A DNA stretch of 52,379 nt from Microbulbifer elongatus (GTDB taxonomy: Bacteria > Pseudomonadota > Gammaproteobacteria > Pseudomonadales > Cellvibrionaceae), in contig NZ_JAIVKJ010000008.1 in assembly GCF_020524885.1 (NCBI RefSeq), positions 1-52,379 on the forward strand. The letters are read 5' to 3'. Within the stretch, counting starts at the first letter, position 1. Each line of letters opens with the position of its first letter. The notes beneath the pieces were generated by a model, which was given only the letters and a program-made list of their open reading frames with translations, did no database searches and was not told the DNA's origin. The translations under genes were made by a program, and so were the position numbers. This document shows positions 1 through 8,601 of this stretch, piece by piece.

Positions 1-154
1 CTTGCAGCGCCCCGCGCTGCCATGTGACAAACGATGCACCGAAGGTGCCAGTTTGGGGCGCCGAAGGCGTCGCTTCAGCGATGGCGAGCGCAGCTCGACA
101 CCCAGTGTAGGTCTGCAGAGTCGCAGCGCCATACCGCTGCATACGGAATACAAC
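1..154. other. left edge, no gene assigned
   Basis: This stretch precedes a terminator and probably holds the 3' end or 3' untranslated part of a plus-strand gene that begins outside the window. One plus frame stops at 25-27 and another at 108-110, and neither gives a recognisable protein tail. I see no RNA gene in it. Confidence 0.3.
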
Positions 155-190
155 AAAAAGCCCCGATCGCTAACGCGGTCAGGGCTTTTT
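155..190. terminator. bidirectional intrinsic terminator
   Basis: AAAAAGCCC and GGGCTTTTT form the outer stem, and GATCGC pairs with GCGGTC (one wobble) inside it. There is a T run on the right and an A run on the left, so it can work on both strands. It would end the minus-strand Mut7-C gene and any plus-strand gene coming in from the left edge. Confidence 0.85.
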
Positions 191-228
191 TATATTTGCA
201 AAATTTACGTCCCAATCTGCCTGGTGAG

Positions 229-969
229 TTATGTGGCCTTCAGCTTTTTGACCAGGCGCTGCATGCGTTCGAAGTGGCTGCCCTTCCAGTAAATTCTGCC
301 GCACCCTGTGCAGCGGGCAAATTCCTTGAAACTCTGTCGGCTATCGGGTGGTACTTCCGACCATACCGTCTGTTTTGCTACCGGTTCCAGTCCACCGTTA
401 CATACCGTGCAGCGAGAGAACGGGTGAAAGCTGTTCTGCAGCTGCAGTCGCTTTACCACCTCTTCTACCTGTCTTAAGGGGCGTGTTGCGCGGACATAAT
501 AGCCGTGCGTCAGAGCCTTTCTCTTAAGTAGGTCCCGGTCGCGTGTCAGTAAGATGCGTTGATCCCGCACGGAAATTTCCACCAGGTGCGCATCACTGCA
601 CTCACCATAAAACAGGCAATTAAAGCCGAGCATGCGCAAGTAGCGCGCCAGTCTTCCGAGGTGGCAATCAAGCACAAATTGGGATTCCCGCAACGGGTGC
701 GGGCGCAGCCGGGTAACGCTGGATATGTCCAGCGACTCAAACAGCGGGTACACACTGATGCAGTCCCCGTTCTTGGGGTGGAAGTCAAAAGCCACTGACT
801 CACCGTTCACCAGAATTAGGTCCACCTCCGTATGGGGTACGCCAACAGACTCAATCACATTTTTAATCGAGCCGAGTGCGACAAAATCCCGCGTAAAGCT
901 GCGCTGTTGCAGCGGTGGTGGCAGGAAGTCATTCAGCTCCCGGTAAAAGCGAAATGTCAGTGTGGGCAT
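229..969 (-). CDS. Mut7-C RNase-domain protein with N-terminal ubiquitin-like domain
   Basis: This 246-residue protein matches the two-part Mut7-C family. Residues 1 to about 88 look like a ThiS/ubiquitin-like fold. Residues 96-180 carry the PIN-like Mut7-C signature LGRLARYLRMLGF with D101 and D144/D146 as likely acidic metal ligands. A zinc ribbon follows, with C187, C190, C220 and C223. The family is predicted to act on RNA, but its substrate in bacteria is unknown. The ATG at 969 is the only sensible start. The gene stands alone, divergent from the nitrilase-family gene across a palindrome, and ends near the terminator at 155-190. Confidence 0.85.
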   Translation of the reverse strand: MPTLTFRFYRELNDFLPPPLQQRSFTRDFVALGSIKNVIESVGVPHTEVDLILVNGESVAFDFHPKNGDCISVYPLFESLDISSVTRLRPHPLRESQFVLDCHLGRLARYLRMLGFNCLFYGECSDAHLVEISVRDQRILLTRDRDLLKRKALTHGYYVRATRPLRQVEEVVKRLQLQNSFHPFSRCTVCNGGLEPVAKQTVWSEVPPDSRQSFKEFARCTGCGRIYWKGSHFERMQRLVKKLKAT

Positions 970-990
970 GTTGGATCTATGGGCGATAAG

Positions 991-1044
991 CCGGACTATT
1001 TGTGGTGATTCCGATGCTGTGGAATCACCGTTATAGTAGTCCGG
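991..1044. promoter_or_regulatory. large two-arm palindrome between divergent genes
   Basis: The outer arms CCGGACTA (991-998) and TAGTCCGG (1037-1044) enclose the inner arms GGTGATTCC (1004-1012) and GGAATCACC (1021-1029). The symmetry centre lies about 47 bp from the start codon on the left and 52 bp from the one on the right. No T run follows on either side, so a terminator is unlikely. It could be an operator shared by two divergent promoters or an RNA stem-loop in a leader. Confidence 0.6.
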
Positions 1045-1068
1045 TAACTACATACGTAATGCAGAATA

Positions 1069-2175
1069 ATGATAAAAAGACTGTTACTGGCCCTGTGTTT
1101 CGCGTCCGTCCTGATGGTGCTACTGCTACAGGTCCCGGTACTCCGGAGTACACCGGGTGAGCCTGAGGTATTACTTGAACCCCTGAATAAGCCCGTTCCG
1201 GGGGCTCCCAATCTGATTTCCATCCAGCCGTACGTGACTGCAGATGACTATGCAGATGTGAGGCGTCTTGCGCACAAGCTGCGCGGCTATCTGCTCACCG
1301 CGCGGGACGCGGGCTGGTTGGGAGAGGACACCCTGGTAGTGTTCCCGGAGCATATTGGCACCTGGCTTGTGGCTGAGGGTGAAAGCTTTTTGGTATTTGA
1401 ATCGCGCCGCACGGATAGCGCGTTGCTATGGACGGCGTTGGGAAATCTGCCTGTTTTCCTGCAAAACCTTGGGGGAGAGAGTGCGAGTGACCCCTTTGCC
1501 GCAGCCCTGTTCCGAAGTAAGTCCGCGACCATGGCCGTGCAGTACCAACAGGTTTTTTCCGGGCTTGCGCGGGAATTTGGGGTAACACTGGTGGGTGGGT
1601 CGGTTGTGCTGCCGGATCCGGATGTGCGGGATGGTCAGATCCTAACGGGCTCCGGCCCACTGTATAACAGCAGTTTTGTTTTCTATGCCGATGGCTCGAT
1701 TGCGGGTCCGGTGCGCAAAGTCTATCCGATCGATAGCGAACTACCATTTACCCACCCGGCCCAGCAACCGCTGCCTGTTTTCGAAACATCCATTGGGCGC
1801 TTGGCGGTTCTGATTTGTGCTGACAGCTGGTATCCAGATACCTGGCAGCAGGTTGCAGATGCAGAGCTGGTGGTGGTCCCTTCATTTGCCTCACCAGATG
1901 GTATCTGGGAGCAAACCTGGGGTGGCTACAACGGTGCGCCTGCGCCGCAGGATGTCAATCGGCTGGACGTGGGGCAGCTCAGCGAAGGCGAAGCCTGGCG
2001 TAAATATGCTATTGCGGGGCGCGGTGGTCACCTGCGGGCCGGCATCAATACCTTCCTGCGCGGTGATCTCTGGGATATTGGGGATGATGGGCGTACAACT
2101 GCGGTGTTGGCGGGTGAAGTGATTCAGGGGCAGCGTCGCGATGGGGCGATTGTTTCGAGTCTTTGGCTACCGTAG
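1069..2175 (+). CDS. membrane-anchored nitrilase-superfamily (carbon-nitrogen) hydrolase
   Basis: This 368-residue protein has a hydrophobic N-terminal segment (residues 4-20), read as a signal anchor or signal peptide, followed by a nitrilase-superfamily domain. The catalytic triad is visible: E94 in VVFPEHIG, K217 in VRKVYPI and C250 in LICADSW. Such enzymes hydrolyse amides or nitriles, or transfer acyl groups. An export signal suggests action in the periplasm, as in apolipoprotein N-acyltransferase, but the multi-pass Lnt membrane domain is absent. The substrate is unknown. It is the first gene of a plus-strand run with the amine oxidase (55 bp gap) and the C69 hydrolase. No clear ribosome-binding site precedes the ATG. 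Confidence 0.8.
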   Translation: MIKRLLLALCFASVLMVLLLQVPVLRSTPGEPEVLLEPLNKPVPGAPNLISIQPYVTADDYADVRRLAHKLRGYLLTARDAGWLGEDTLVVFPEHIGTWLVAEGESFLVFESRRTDSALLWTALGNLPVFLQNLGGESASDPFAAALFRSKSATMAVQYQQVFSGLAREFGVTLVGGSVVLPDPDVRDGQILTGSGPLYNSSFVFYADGSIAGPVRKVYPIDSELPFTHPAQQPLPVFETSIGRLAVLICADSWYPDTWQQVADAELVVVPSFASPDGIWEQTWGGYNGAPAPQDVNRLDVGQLSEGEAWRKYAIAGRGGHLRAGINTFLRGDLWDIGDDGRTTAVLAGEVIQGQRRDGAIVSSLWLP

Positions 2176-2230
2176 GTTCGTGACAATAGGTTTTCCGAAG
2201 TTTCCGCGGTCAATCGGGAGAATAAAAATA

Positions 2231-3646
2231 GTGCATAACACGAGTGCTGTTGAGCGGGTGCAGGTGGTGGTGGTTGGCGCCGGGATCGCGGGGCTGAATG
2301 CCGCGCGTCTGTTAGCAGGCAAATACAGTGTGAACGTCCTGGAGGCCCGTGATCGAGTGGGCGGCCGTCTGCAGAACCACTACTTTGCCAATGGCGATAG
2401 CGTGGATGTTGGTGGGCAGTGGGTTGGACCGGGGCAGAAGCGAATGTACCGGCTGATCGAAGCCCTGGGAGCAACAACCTGGCCACTGTATGACACTGGC
2501 GACAACCAGCTGCATCTTGCCGGGAAGCTGCGCCGCTACCGCGGCACGATTCCGAGGGTAAATCCGGTTGCACTGGCCGATCTCGGGTTGGTCATGGCCC
2601 GCTTCGAAGCAATGGCCAAAAGCCTGGATCCATCCGCGCCCTGGCAGTGCAAAAACGCGGCAAGGTGGGACGCCATGACCCTCGACAGCTGGCTGCAGAA
2701 ACATTGCTACACGTCATTGGCGCGCGAGCTTTTTGCGATCGGAATCGGCGCGGTGTTCGCCGCGGAACCGAGGGAAATTTCCCTTTTGCATGCGCTGTTT
2801 TATGCGCGCTCCGGTAACTCTCTGGAAACCCTGCTAGCGGTCACCGGTGGTGCCCAGCAGGATCGCGTGCACGGTGGTACTGCTGGCCTGTGTGACATCA
2901 TGGCCCGGCAGTTGGGTGAGCGGTTGCGGCTCAATACCCCGGTTGATGGTATCGAACAGTTGGCTGATGGCAGTCTGCAGGTCCGACATGCATCGGGATT
3001 GGTGCAGTGCGACCGGGTGATTATGGCAGTGCCGCCCAACCAGGCGTTGCGCATTCGCTTCGAGCCGGCATTGCCCGCCTGGCGGGATATGTTGTTGCAG
3101 CGTATGCCGGCGGGTTCCTGCATCAAGTGTATCGCCCGTTACGACAAGCCCTTCTGGCGCGAGGACGGTTTGTCGGGACAGGTGGCGAGCCCGGCAGGGC
3201 CGGTACGGGTGACCTTCGATAATTCAGAACAAGGTAAGTCCTCGGGCTTGCTGATGGGTTTCCTCGAAGGTGATGTGGCGCGACACTACAGTCGCGTTGG
3301 TCCTGAGCAGCGCCGTGAGGCTGTGCTGGATTGTTTTGCGCGTTATTTTGGTGAGGCTGCGCGCAATCCGCAGGAGTATGTCGATAAAGACTGGAGCAGT
3401 GAAGCCTGGACACGGGGTTGTTACGCGGCACTGATGGCACCCGGAACCTGGACTGGAGGCGGCCAGCGGCTGCGAGAAGCCAATGGCCAGATCCACTGGG
3501 CTGGCACCGAGTTCGCGGTTGAGTGGTTTGGCTATATGGAGGGTGCGCTGGAGTCTGCCGAGCGCGCCGCTGCGGAGGTAGATGGCGCACTACAGCAGGC
3601 CGCGCGTGCGCATTCCCGTGAATCCGCGGTTGCCTGCGGAGGATAA
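2231..3646 (+). CDS. flavin-containing amine oxidase (monoamine oxidase family)
   Basis: An FAD-dependent oxidoreductase of 471 residues. A dinucleotide-binding motif VVVVGAGIAGLNAARLL lies near residue 12, and VGGRLQ follows shortly after. The C-terminal FAD contact HWAGTE...GYMEGALESAERAA is typical of monoamine oxidases. These enzymes oxidise amines to imines and release hydrogen peroxide. The open frame extends upstream into the previous gene, but the GTG at 2231 is preferred because GGGAG lies 10 bp before it and the FAD motif follows at the usual distance. There is no signal peptide, so it is probably cytoplasmic. The next gene starts 3 bp after the stop, which indicates co-translation. 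Confidence 0.85.
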   Translation: MHNTSAVERVQVVVVGAGIAGLNAARLLAGKYSVNVLEARDRVGGRLQNHYFANGDSVDVGGQWVGPGQKRMYRLIEALGATTWPLYDTGDNQLHLAGKLRRYRGTIPRVNPVALADLGLVMARFEAMAKSLDPSAPWQCKNAARWDAMTLDSWLQKHCYTSLARELFAIGIGAVFAAEPREISLLHALFYARSGNSLETLLAVTGGAQQDRVHGGTAGLCDIMARQLGERLRLNTPVDGIEQLADGSLQVRHASGLVQCDRVIMAVPPNQALRIRFEPALPAWRDMLLQRMPAGSCIKCIARYDKPFWREDGLSGQVASPAGPVRVTFDNSEQGKSSGLLMGFLEGDVARHYSRVGPEQRREAVLDCFARYFGEAARNPQEYVDKDWSSEAWTRGCYAALMAPGTWTGGGQRLREANGQIHWAGTEFAVEWFGYMEGALESAERAAAEVDGALQQAARAHSRESAVACGG

Positions 3647-3649
3647 AGT

Positions 3650-4831
3650 ATGTGTGACACTCTGGTTCTACGCGGCGCAAAGGCCACGTGGCTCGCCAAA
3701 AACAGCGATCGGGATCCCCTCGAAGCACAACGGGTAGAGATCATCCCCGCAGTAAAGGGGGACGGCGCCAAGCACCTGCGCTGCACCTGGATCGAAATCC
3801 CTCAGGTACCGGATCGCCACGCCTGTATTATCGGCCGCCCCGCGTGGATGTGGGGCGCGGAAATGGGTGTTAACGAATGCGGTGTGGCCATTGGCAACGA
3901 AGCGATTTTTTCTCGCGAGGTGCGAAATAGCGGCGCGGCATTACTGGGAATGGATCTGGTGCGATTGGCACTGGAGCGCGCCGATAGCGCTGACAATGCC
4001 CTGCAAGTCATTGTCGATCTGCTGCAGCAGTTCGGACAGGGCGGTCCCGCCGGCTATACCCAGAAAGAGTTTCGCTACGACAACAGTTTCCTGATTGCCG
4101 ATCAAAGGGTGGTTTGGAAAGTTGAAACCGCGGGCAGGCACTGGGTGGCGGAGAAAATTGAAACTTTCGATAGTATTTCCAATGCGCTGACCATTAATGA
4201 TTCCTACCAGCGCAGTGACGAAGCGCTGGCACTAGAGCGGATCAATTTTCGGAATAAATTTGATACCTGGTTGAAGCCGTTCTTCGGTGCCAGCCACAAG
4301 CGTCGCGCCTGTTCGCTAGCACAGCTTCGTCAGCTGGACACAAGCGCTGTTGGGTTTGCAGATTTTGCCCGTATCCTGCGCTCGCACCGCCGCGGCAAAG
4401 CCCGTGCTAACGGCGATCTGTGTATGCACGCTGCGCCATCCTCTTCACTTGTCAAATTCCTGCGTCCCTCGCACACGGTGAACAGTATGATCGTGCGCAT
4501 TGATGGTGACGGGCCGCGCGTCGCATTTACCGGTACCGCGAGCCCCTGTGCCAGTCTGTTCAAGCCCGTCGGTTTTTTTGGTTGCTGGAGCGCGTGCGCG
4601 GCAGATCTCTGGGAGAAGCACAGGGTATGGCTCGACCACAAGGAACCTTCTGGTAAAGACCGCGAACACTTGAAGGCAAGTATCCGGGAAGCCGAGCGCG
4701 ATATATTCGCGATGCTGGAAAGCGACAGGCTCGAGGTATCGGAGCAATATGCCGTGCAGGGAGCTGCGAAAATCTACGGTGGCGCGGGCCCGGATTGCCC
4801 GCACCCCGGTGTGCCTCTTTACGGGGCTTGA
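3650..4831 (+). CDS. C69/secernin-family N-terminal nucleophile hydrolase
   Basis: A 393-residue protein beginning MCDTLV, where Cys2 becomes the N-terminal nucleophile after removal of Met. The motif AKNSDRDPLEAQ (residues 16-27) is the signature seen in C69 dipeptidases and secernins. The family cleaves amide bonds, often in dipeptides, but many members have no known substrate. It follows the amine oxidase after 3 bp and is very likely in the same operon. With the nitrilase-family gene, this suggests a small amine or amide degradation unit. The last 13 bp overlap the 3' end of the convergent YCF48-like gene. Confidence 0.8.
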   Translation: MCDTLVLRGAKATWLAKNSDRDPLEAQRVEIIPAVKGDGAKHLRCTWIEIPQVPDRHACIIGRPAWMWGAEMGVNECGVAIGNEAIFSREVRNSGAALLGMDLVRLALERADSADNALQVIVDLLQQFGQGGPAGYTQKEFRYDNSFLIADQRVVWKVETAGRHWVAEKIETFDSISNALTINDSYQRSDEALALERINFRNKFDTWLKPFFGASHKRRACSLAQLRQLDTSAVGFADFARILRSHRRGKARANGDLCMHAAPSSSLVKFLRPSHTVNSMIVRIDGDGPRVAFTGTASPCASLFKPVGFFGCWSACAADLWEKHRVWLDHKEPSGKDREHLKASIREAERDIFAMLESDRLEVSEQYAVQGAAKIYGGAGPDCPHPGVPLYGA

Positions 4832-5853
4832 AGCGGGAGAATACCGACAGCTCCGTCTGCGCCCGCCCCGAGCAATAAGCCATTTCCTGCCGACAGGGTG
4901 TAAAAACCGGGGCCCGGGAGCACCCGCCAGGACTGCCCGTTATTGAACGAGATTTCACTGCCTGTTTTACCGGTGGCGATGCAGGTGCTCTCGATGCACC
5001 CCATGGCAGTGCGCAGTCCACGCTGGCCATTGTCGGCGAGCTGCCACTGTTCATTTTTGTATTTTGCCAGATTGGGGTAGGCGGAGGAGCGATTGGTGTA
5101 GTCGCCGCCCATCACAAACACGTCGCCGAGATGGTTCAGTGACAGGGCGTAGCCCCCCGAGGTCTGGTTTTCTCGGTGCAGCGGTACTTCACTGACGTCC
5201 CAGGAGCGCCCGTAGTCATTGCTTTTGTACACCCGCGCAGCGAAGCCTCCAGTAGTAAACCAGGCCTTGCCGTCAGAGCCGGTAATCAGGGTATTGCCAC
5301 TGGCTGCAAAGGCTGCTTCACGGTCGTGCAGAGCTGGCAGTGCTTCCCGCGCAACGCGCTGCCAGTGGCGCCCTCCGTCTTCAGTCACCATCACCACGTA
5401 ATAGCCATCAACGGGGTCGCCAAGAAGTACGCCCCGGTCCCGGTCCCAGAAATCGATGGAGTCAAAGAACCCCTTTTCGTCGGGGTTTTCGAACAGTAAC
5501 TGCCACTGCTTGCCGCCGTCATCGGTCAGGTATAGGCGGGACTGGGTACCGTCGCCGACGCTCATCACGATCGCGGTTTGATCGTCGAACACCTCGATGT
5601 CGCGAAAGTCCAGTTTCGGTTCGGCGAGGACAGAAATGTCCTGCCAGCTTTTACCGTTGTTAACACTGCGAAAAACGCTATTGCTTGTGCCTGTGACCCA
5701 CAGGCTCGCAGGGCCAATGGCACTGCCGCGCAGCGAAGCGCCGTTTTCCAGTTCAAATAGCTGCCAGTGAGGCCTCCCGTTGTGGGCGTGAGCTGGGAGC
5801 GAAAGTGACCACAATGTGAAGACAACGGTGGTCAGTAGGGAGCGCATCGGCAT
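4819..5853 (-). CDS. secreted YCF48-like beta-propeller (WD40/BNR repeat) protein
   Basis: This 344-residue protein has an N-terminal signal peptide ending near AHA (residues 20-25) and repeated blades of the form TDDGGKQWQ, TEDGGRHWQ, SNDYGRSWD and NNGQSWR. These are BNR/Asp-box turns of a YCF48-type propeller. Distant relatives include the photosystem II assembly factor YCF48, but exported bacterial members have no fixed role. The start at 5853 is supported by GGAG 7 bp upstream. A longer reading frame runs back through tRNA-Leu and is an artefact. The 3' end overlaps the convergent C69 gene by 13 bp. Confidence 0.75.
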   Translation of the reverse strand: MPMRSLLTTVVFTLWSLSLPAHAHNGRPHWQLFELENGASLRGSAIGPASLWVTGTSNSVFRSVNNGKSWQDISVLAEPKLDFRDIEVFDDQTAIVMSVGDGTQSRLYLTDDGGKQWQLLFENPDEKGFFDSIDFWDRDRGVLLGDPVDGYYVVMVTEDGGRHWQRVAREALPALHDREAAFAASGNTLITGSDGKAWFTTGGFAARVYKSNDYGRSWDVSEVPLHRENQTSGGYALSLNHLGDVFVMGGDYTNRSSAYPNLAKYKNEQWQLADNGQRGLRTAMGCIESTCIATGKTGSEISFNNGQSWRVLPGPGFYTLSAGNGLLLGAGADGAVGILPLQAP

Positions 5854-5910
5854 GTCAGTTCTCCGCGGAAAGCTGCTGGTTGTTATTCTTGTGCGGCCCC
5901 GGGTACAAAC

Positions 5911-5937
5911 AAAAAAGGCCCGCAATTGCGGGCCTTT
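5911..5937 (-). terminator. intrinsic terminator of tRNA-Leu
   Basis: A perfect palindrome AAAGGCCCGCAA/TTGCGGGCCTTT is followed on the minus strand by a run of T. It lies 7 bp beyond the 3' end of the tRNA and ends its transcript before the YCF48-like gene. Confidence 0.85.
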
Positions 5938-5943
5938 ATCGTT

Positions 5944-6030
5944 TGGTACCAGAGGCCGGACTCGAACCGGCACGCTATCGCTAGCGGGGGATTTTGAATC
6001 CCCTGTGTCTACCAATTTCACCACTCTGGC
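5944..6030 (-). tRNA. tRNA-Leu (anticodon CAA)
   Basis: An 87-nt class II tRNA with a long variable arm. The anticodon stem GGGGA/TCCCC encloses loop TTCAAAA, giving anticodon CAA for codon UUG. The T arm GCCGGTTCGAGTCCGGC and an encoded CCA end are present. The acceptor stem is GCCAGAG/CTCTGGT, with a G-U first pair. It resembles Escherichia coli leuX in its anticodon arm. leuX-type tRNA genes are common insertion sites for islands, but no integrase or duplicated tRNA end lies next to this one. Confidence 0.96.
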
Positions 6031-6075
6031 AGTTTCGCGAGCACAGCACCGTACGGGGGCCCGGAAAGGATGATG

Positions 6076-6103
6076 ATTATAGCGATGGGCTGTTTCGGGT
6101 CAA
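6076..6103 (-). promoter_or_regulatory. sigma-70 promoter of tRNA-Leu
   Basis: Read on the minus strand, TTGACC (6103-6098) and a perfect TATAAT (6081-6076) are separated by 16 bp. Transcription would start about 40 bp before the 5' end of the mature tRNA. Confidence 0.7.
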
Positions 6104-6172
6104 CCAGATTTGGCGGCGGGAGAGGTTTCCGTTAATCTTCGCGGCCCATCAACAACCACCTAGACTGAACCG

Positions 6173-7240
6173 ATGCAACGCCAGGATTTCTACTTCGATT
6201 TGCCGGAATCACTGATCGCCAAAGCGCCCACCGAACAGCGCCGTGGCAGCCGATTGCTGTGTCTGGACGGCAACAGTGGTGATCTGGCACACCGCCAGTT
6301 TGCGGATCTGCCGGATCTGGTAGAGCCGGGTGACCTATTGGTCTTCAACGATACGCGGGTGATACCCGCGCGACTGTTTGCGCAGAAGGCCAGTGGCGGG
6401 AAGCTGGAAATCTTGATCGAGCGGGTGCAGGACGAACAGCGCGCTTTGGCGCACGTCAGATCCAGTAAATCCCCCAAGCCGGGCAGTGAAATACTGCTGG
6501 AAGACGGCACTGTGCTGAAGATGGTGGCCCGTCACGATGCGCTGTTCGAGTTGGAGTTCCCACAAGAAGGCGCGCTTGAGGTTCTCGAGCGCCTGGGGCA
6601 TATGCCACTCCCCCCTTATATCGACCGGGCAGATACCGAGGCGGATAAAGAGCGGTATCAGACTGTGTACAGCCGCAACGCAGGCGCTGTGGCGGCGCCC
6701 ACCGCAGGCCTCCATTTCGACGAGGAAATGATCGAGAGCCTGAAAGCCAAAGGCGTGGATACCGCTTTTGTGACCTTGCATGTGGGGGCCGGAACCTTTC
6801 AGCCGGTGCGCGTGGACGATATCCATAGCCACAAGATGCACACCGAAATTCTCGATGTCCCAGCGGATGTGTGTGACGCGGTGGCTGCGTGTAAGGCCCG
6901 CGGCGGCCGTGTGATTGCGGTGGGTACAACGAGCGTGCGGGCTCTGGAGAGTGCAGCGAAGTCCGGTGCGCTGAAGCCGACACGGGGCGAGACCGACATT
7001 TTCATTTATCCGGGCTACACCTTTAAGGTGGTTGACCGGCTGATCACCAACTTCCACTTGCCGGAATCCACTCTGCTGATGCTGGTGAGTGCCTTTGCGG
7101 GTTACCGCAACACCATGAATGCCTATAAGGCCGCAGTGGAAAACGAGTATCGATTTTTCAGTTACGGCGATGCGATGTTGATTGAACGCAACCCGGCCGT
7201 CGATCCTGCTGAGGTGGGTAGCGAGGTGGGTGAAAAGTAA
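6173..7240 (+). CDS. queA: S-adenosylmethionine:tRNA ribosyltransferase-isomerase
   Basis: QueA transfers and isomerises the ribosyl group of S-adenosylmethionine onto preQ1 at tRNA position 34, making epoxyqueuosine. The 355-residue protein has the family start ([12 protein letters not shown]), the RVIPARLF motif, and [11 protein letters not shown] followed by [10 protein letters not shown]. The length is normal and no residues appear to be missing. It is directly followed by tgt, which performs the previous step of the same pathway, so the two form a queuosine operon. Confidence 0.96.
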   Translation: MQRQDFYFDLPESLIAKAPTEQRRGSRLLCLDGNSGDLAHRQFADLPDLVEPGDLLVFNDTRVIPARLFAQKASGGKLEILIERVQDEQRALAHVRSSKSPKPGSEILLEDGTVLKMVARHDALFELEFPQEGALEVLERLGHMPLPPYIDRADTEADKERYQTVYSRNAGAVAAPTAGLHFDEEMIESLKAKGVDTAFVTLHVGAGTFQPVRVDDIHSHKMHTEILDVPADVCDAVAACKARGGRVIAVGTTSVRALESAAKSGALKPTRGETDIFIYPGYTFKVVDRLITNFHLPESTLLMLVSAFAGYRNTMNAYKAAVENEYRFFSYGDAMLIERNPAVDPAEVGSEVGEK

Positions 7241-7287
7241 CCTGCCTTCAGCCCTGGCAGCACTTGCCGCGCCCGATAGCGAGATAG

Positions 7288-8436
<1,149 letters not shown>

Positions 8437-8453
8437 GTCGGGTGGGTGGCGAT

Positions 8454-8481
8454 TTGTGCCACCTGTCTATCCCCGTATAAT
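8454..8481 (+). promoter_or_regulatory. candidate sigma-70 promoter for secDF
   Basis: TTGTGC (8454-8459) and a perfect TATAAT (8476-8481) are separated by 16 bp. It lies just after the tgt stop codon, and transcription would begin about 115 bp before secD. Confidence 0.6.
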
Positions 8482-8506
8482 CACCCTCCAAATTCCGAGC
8501 CACGTG

Positions 8507-8583
8507 CCCACCGGCTTGCAATCGGTGGGACGCGTCCGCATATCGAGAGTTATCGAAAAAAATGTGCCCGTGGAACGGGCCAC
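8507..8583 (+). promoter_or_regulatory. structured leader upstream of secD
   Basis: CCCACCG (8507-8513) pairs with CGGTGGG (8523-8529) around a 9-nt loop. A second hairpin forms between GTGCCCGT (8564-8571) and ACGGGCCAC (8575-8583) with one bulged C. The second ends 18 bp before the secD start codon, so it could affect ribosome access. No known riboswitch class is recognised. Confidence 0.45.
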
Positions 8584-8601
8584 TCCAACAATGAGACCAG
8601 C

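Noticed and set aside
5854..6024. N-terminal extension of the YCF48-like protein beginning MVKLVDTGDSKSPASD
   Set aside because: This is the well-known false translation of a tRNA-Leu gene; the tRNA and its terminator occupy the DNA, and a good ribosome-binding site and signal peptide support the start at 5853.
5944..6030. tRNA-Leu as an island insertion site
   Set aside because: No integrase, no repeated tRNA 3' end and normal base composition on both sides.
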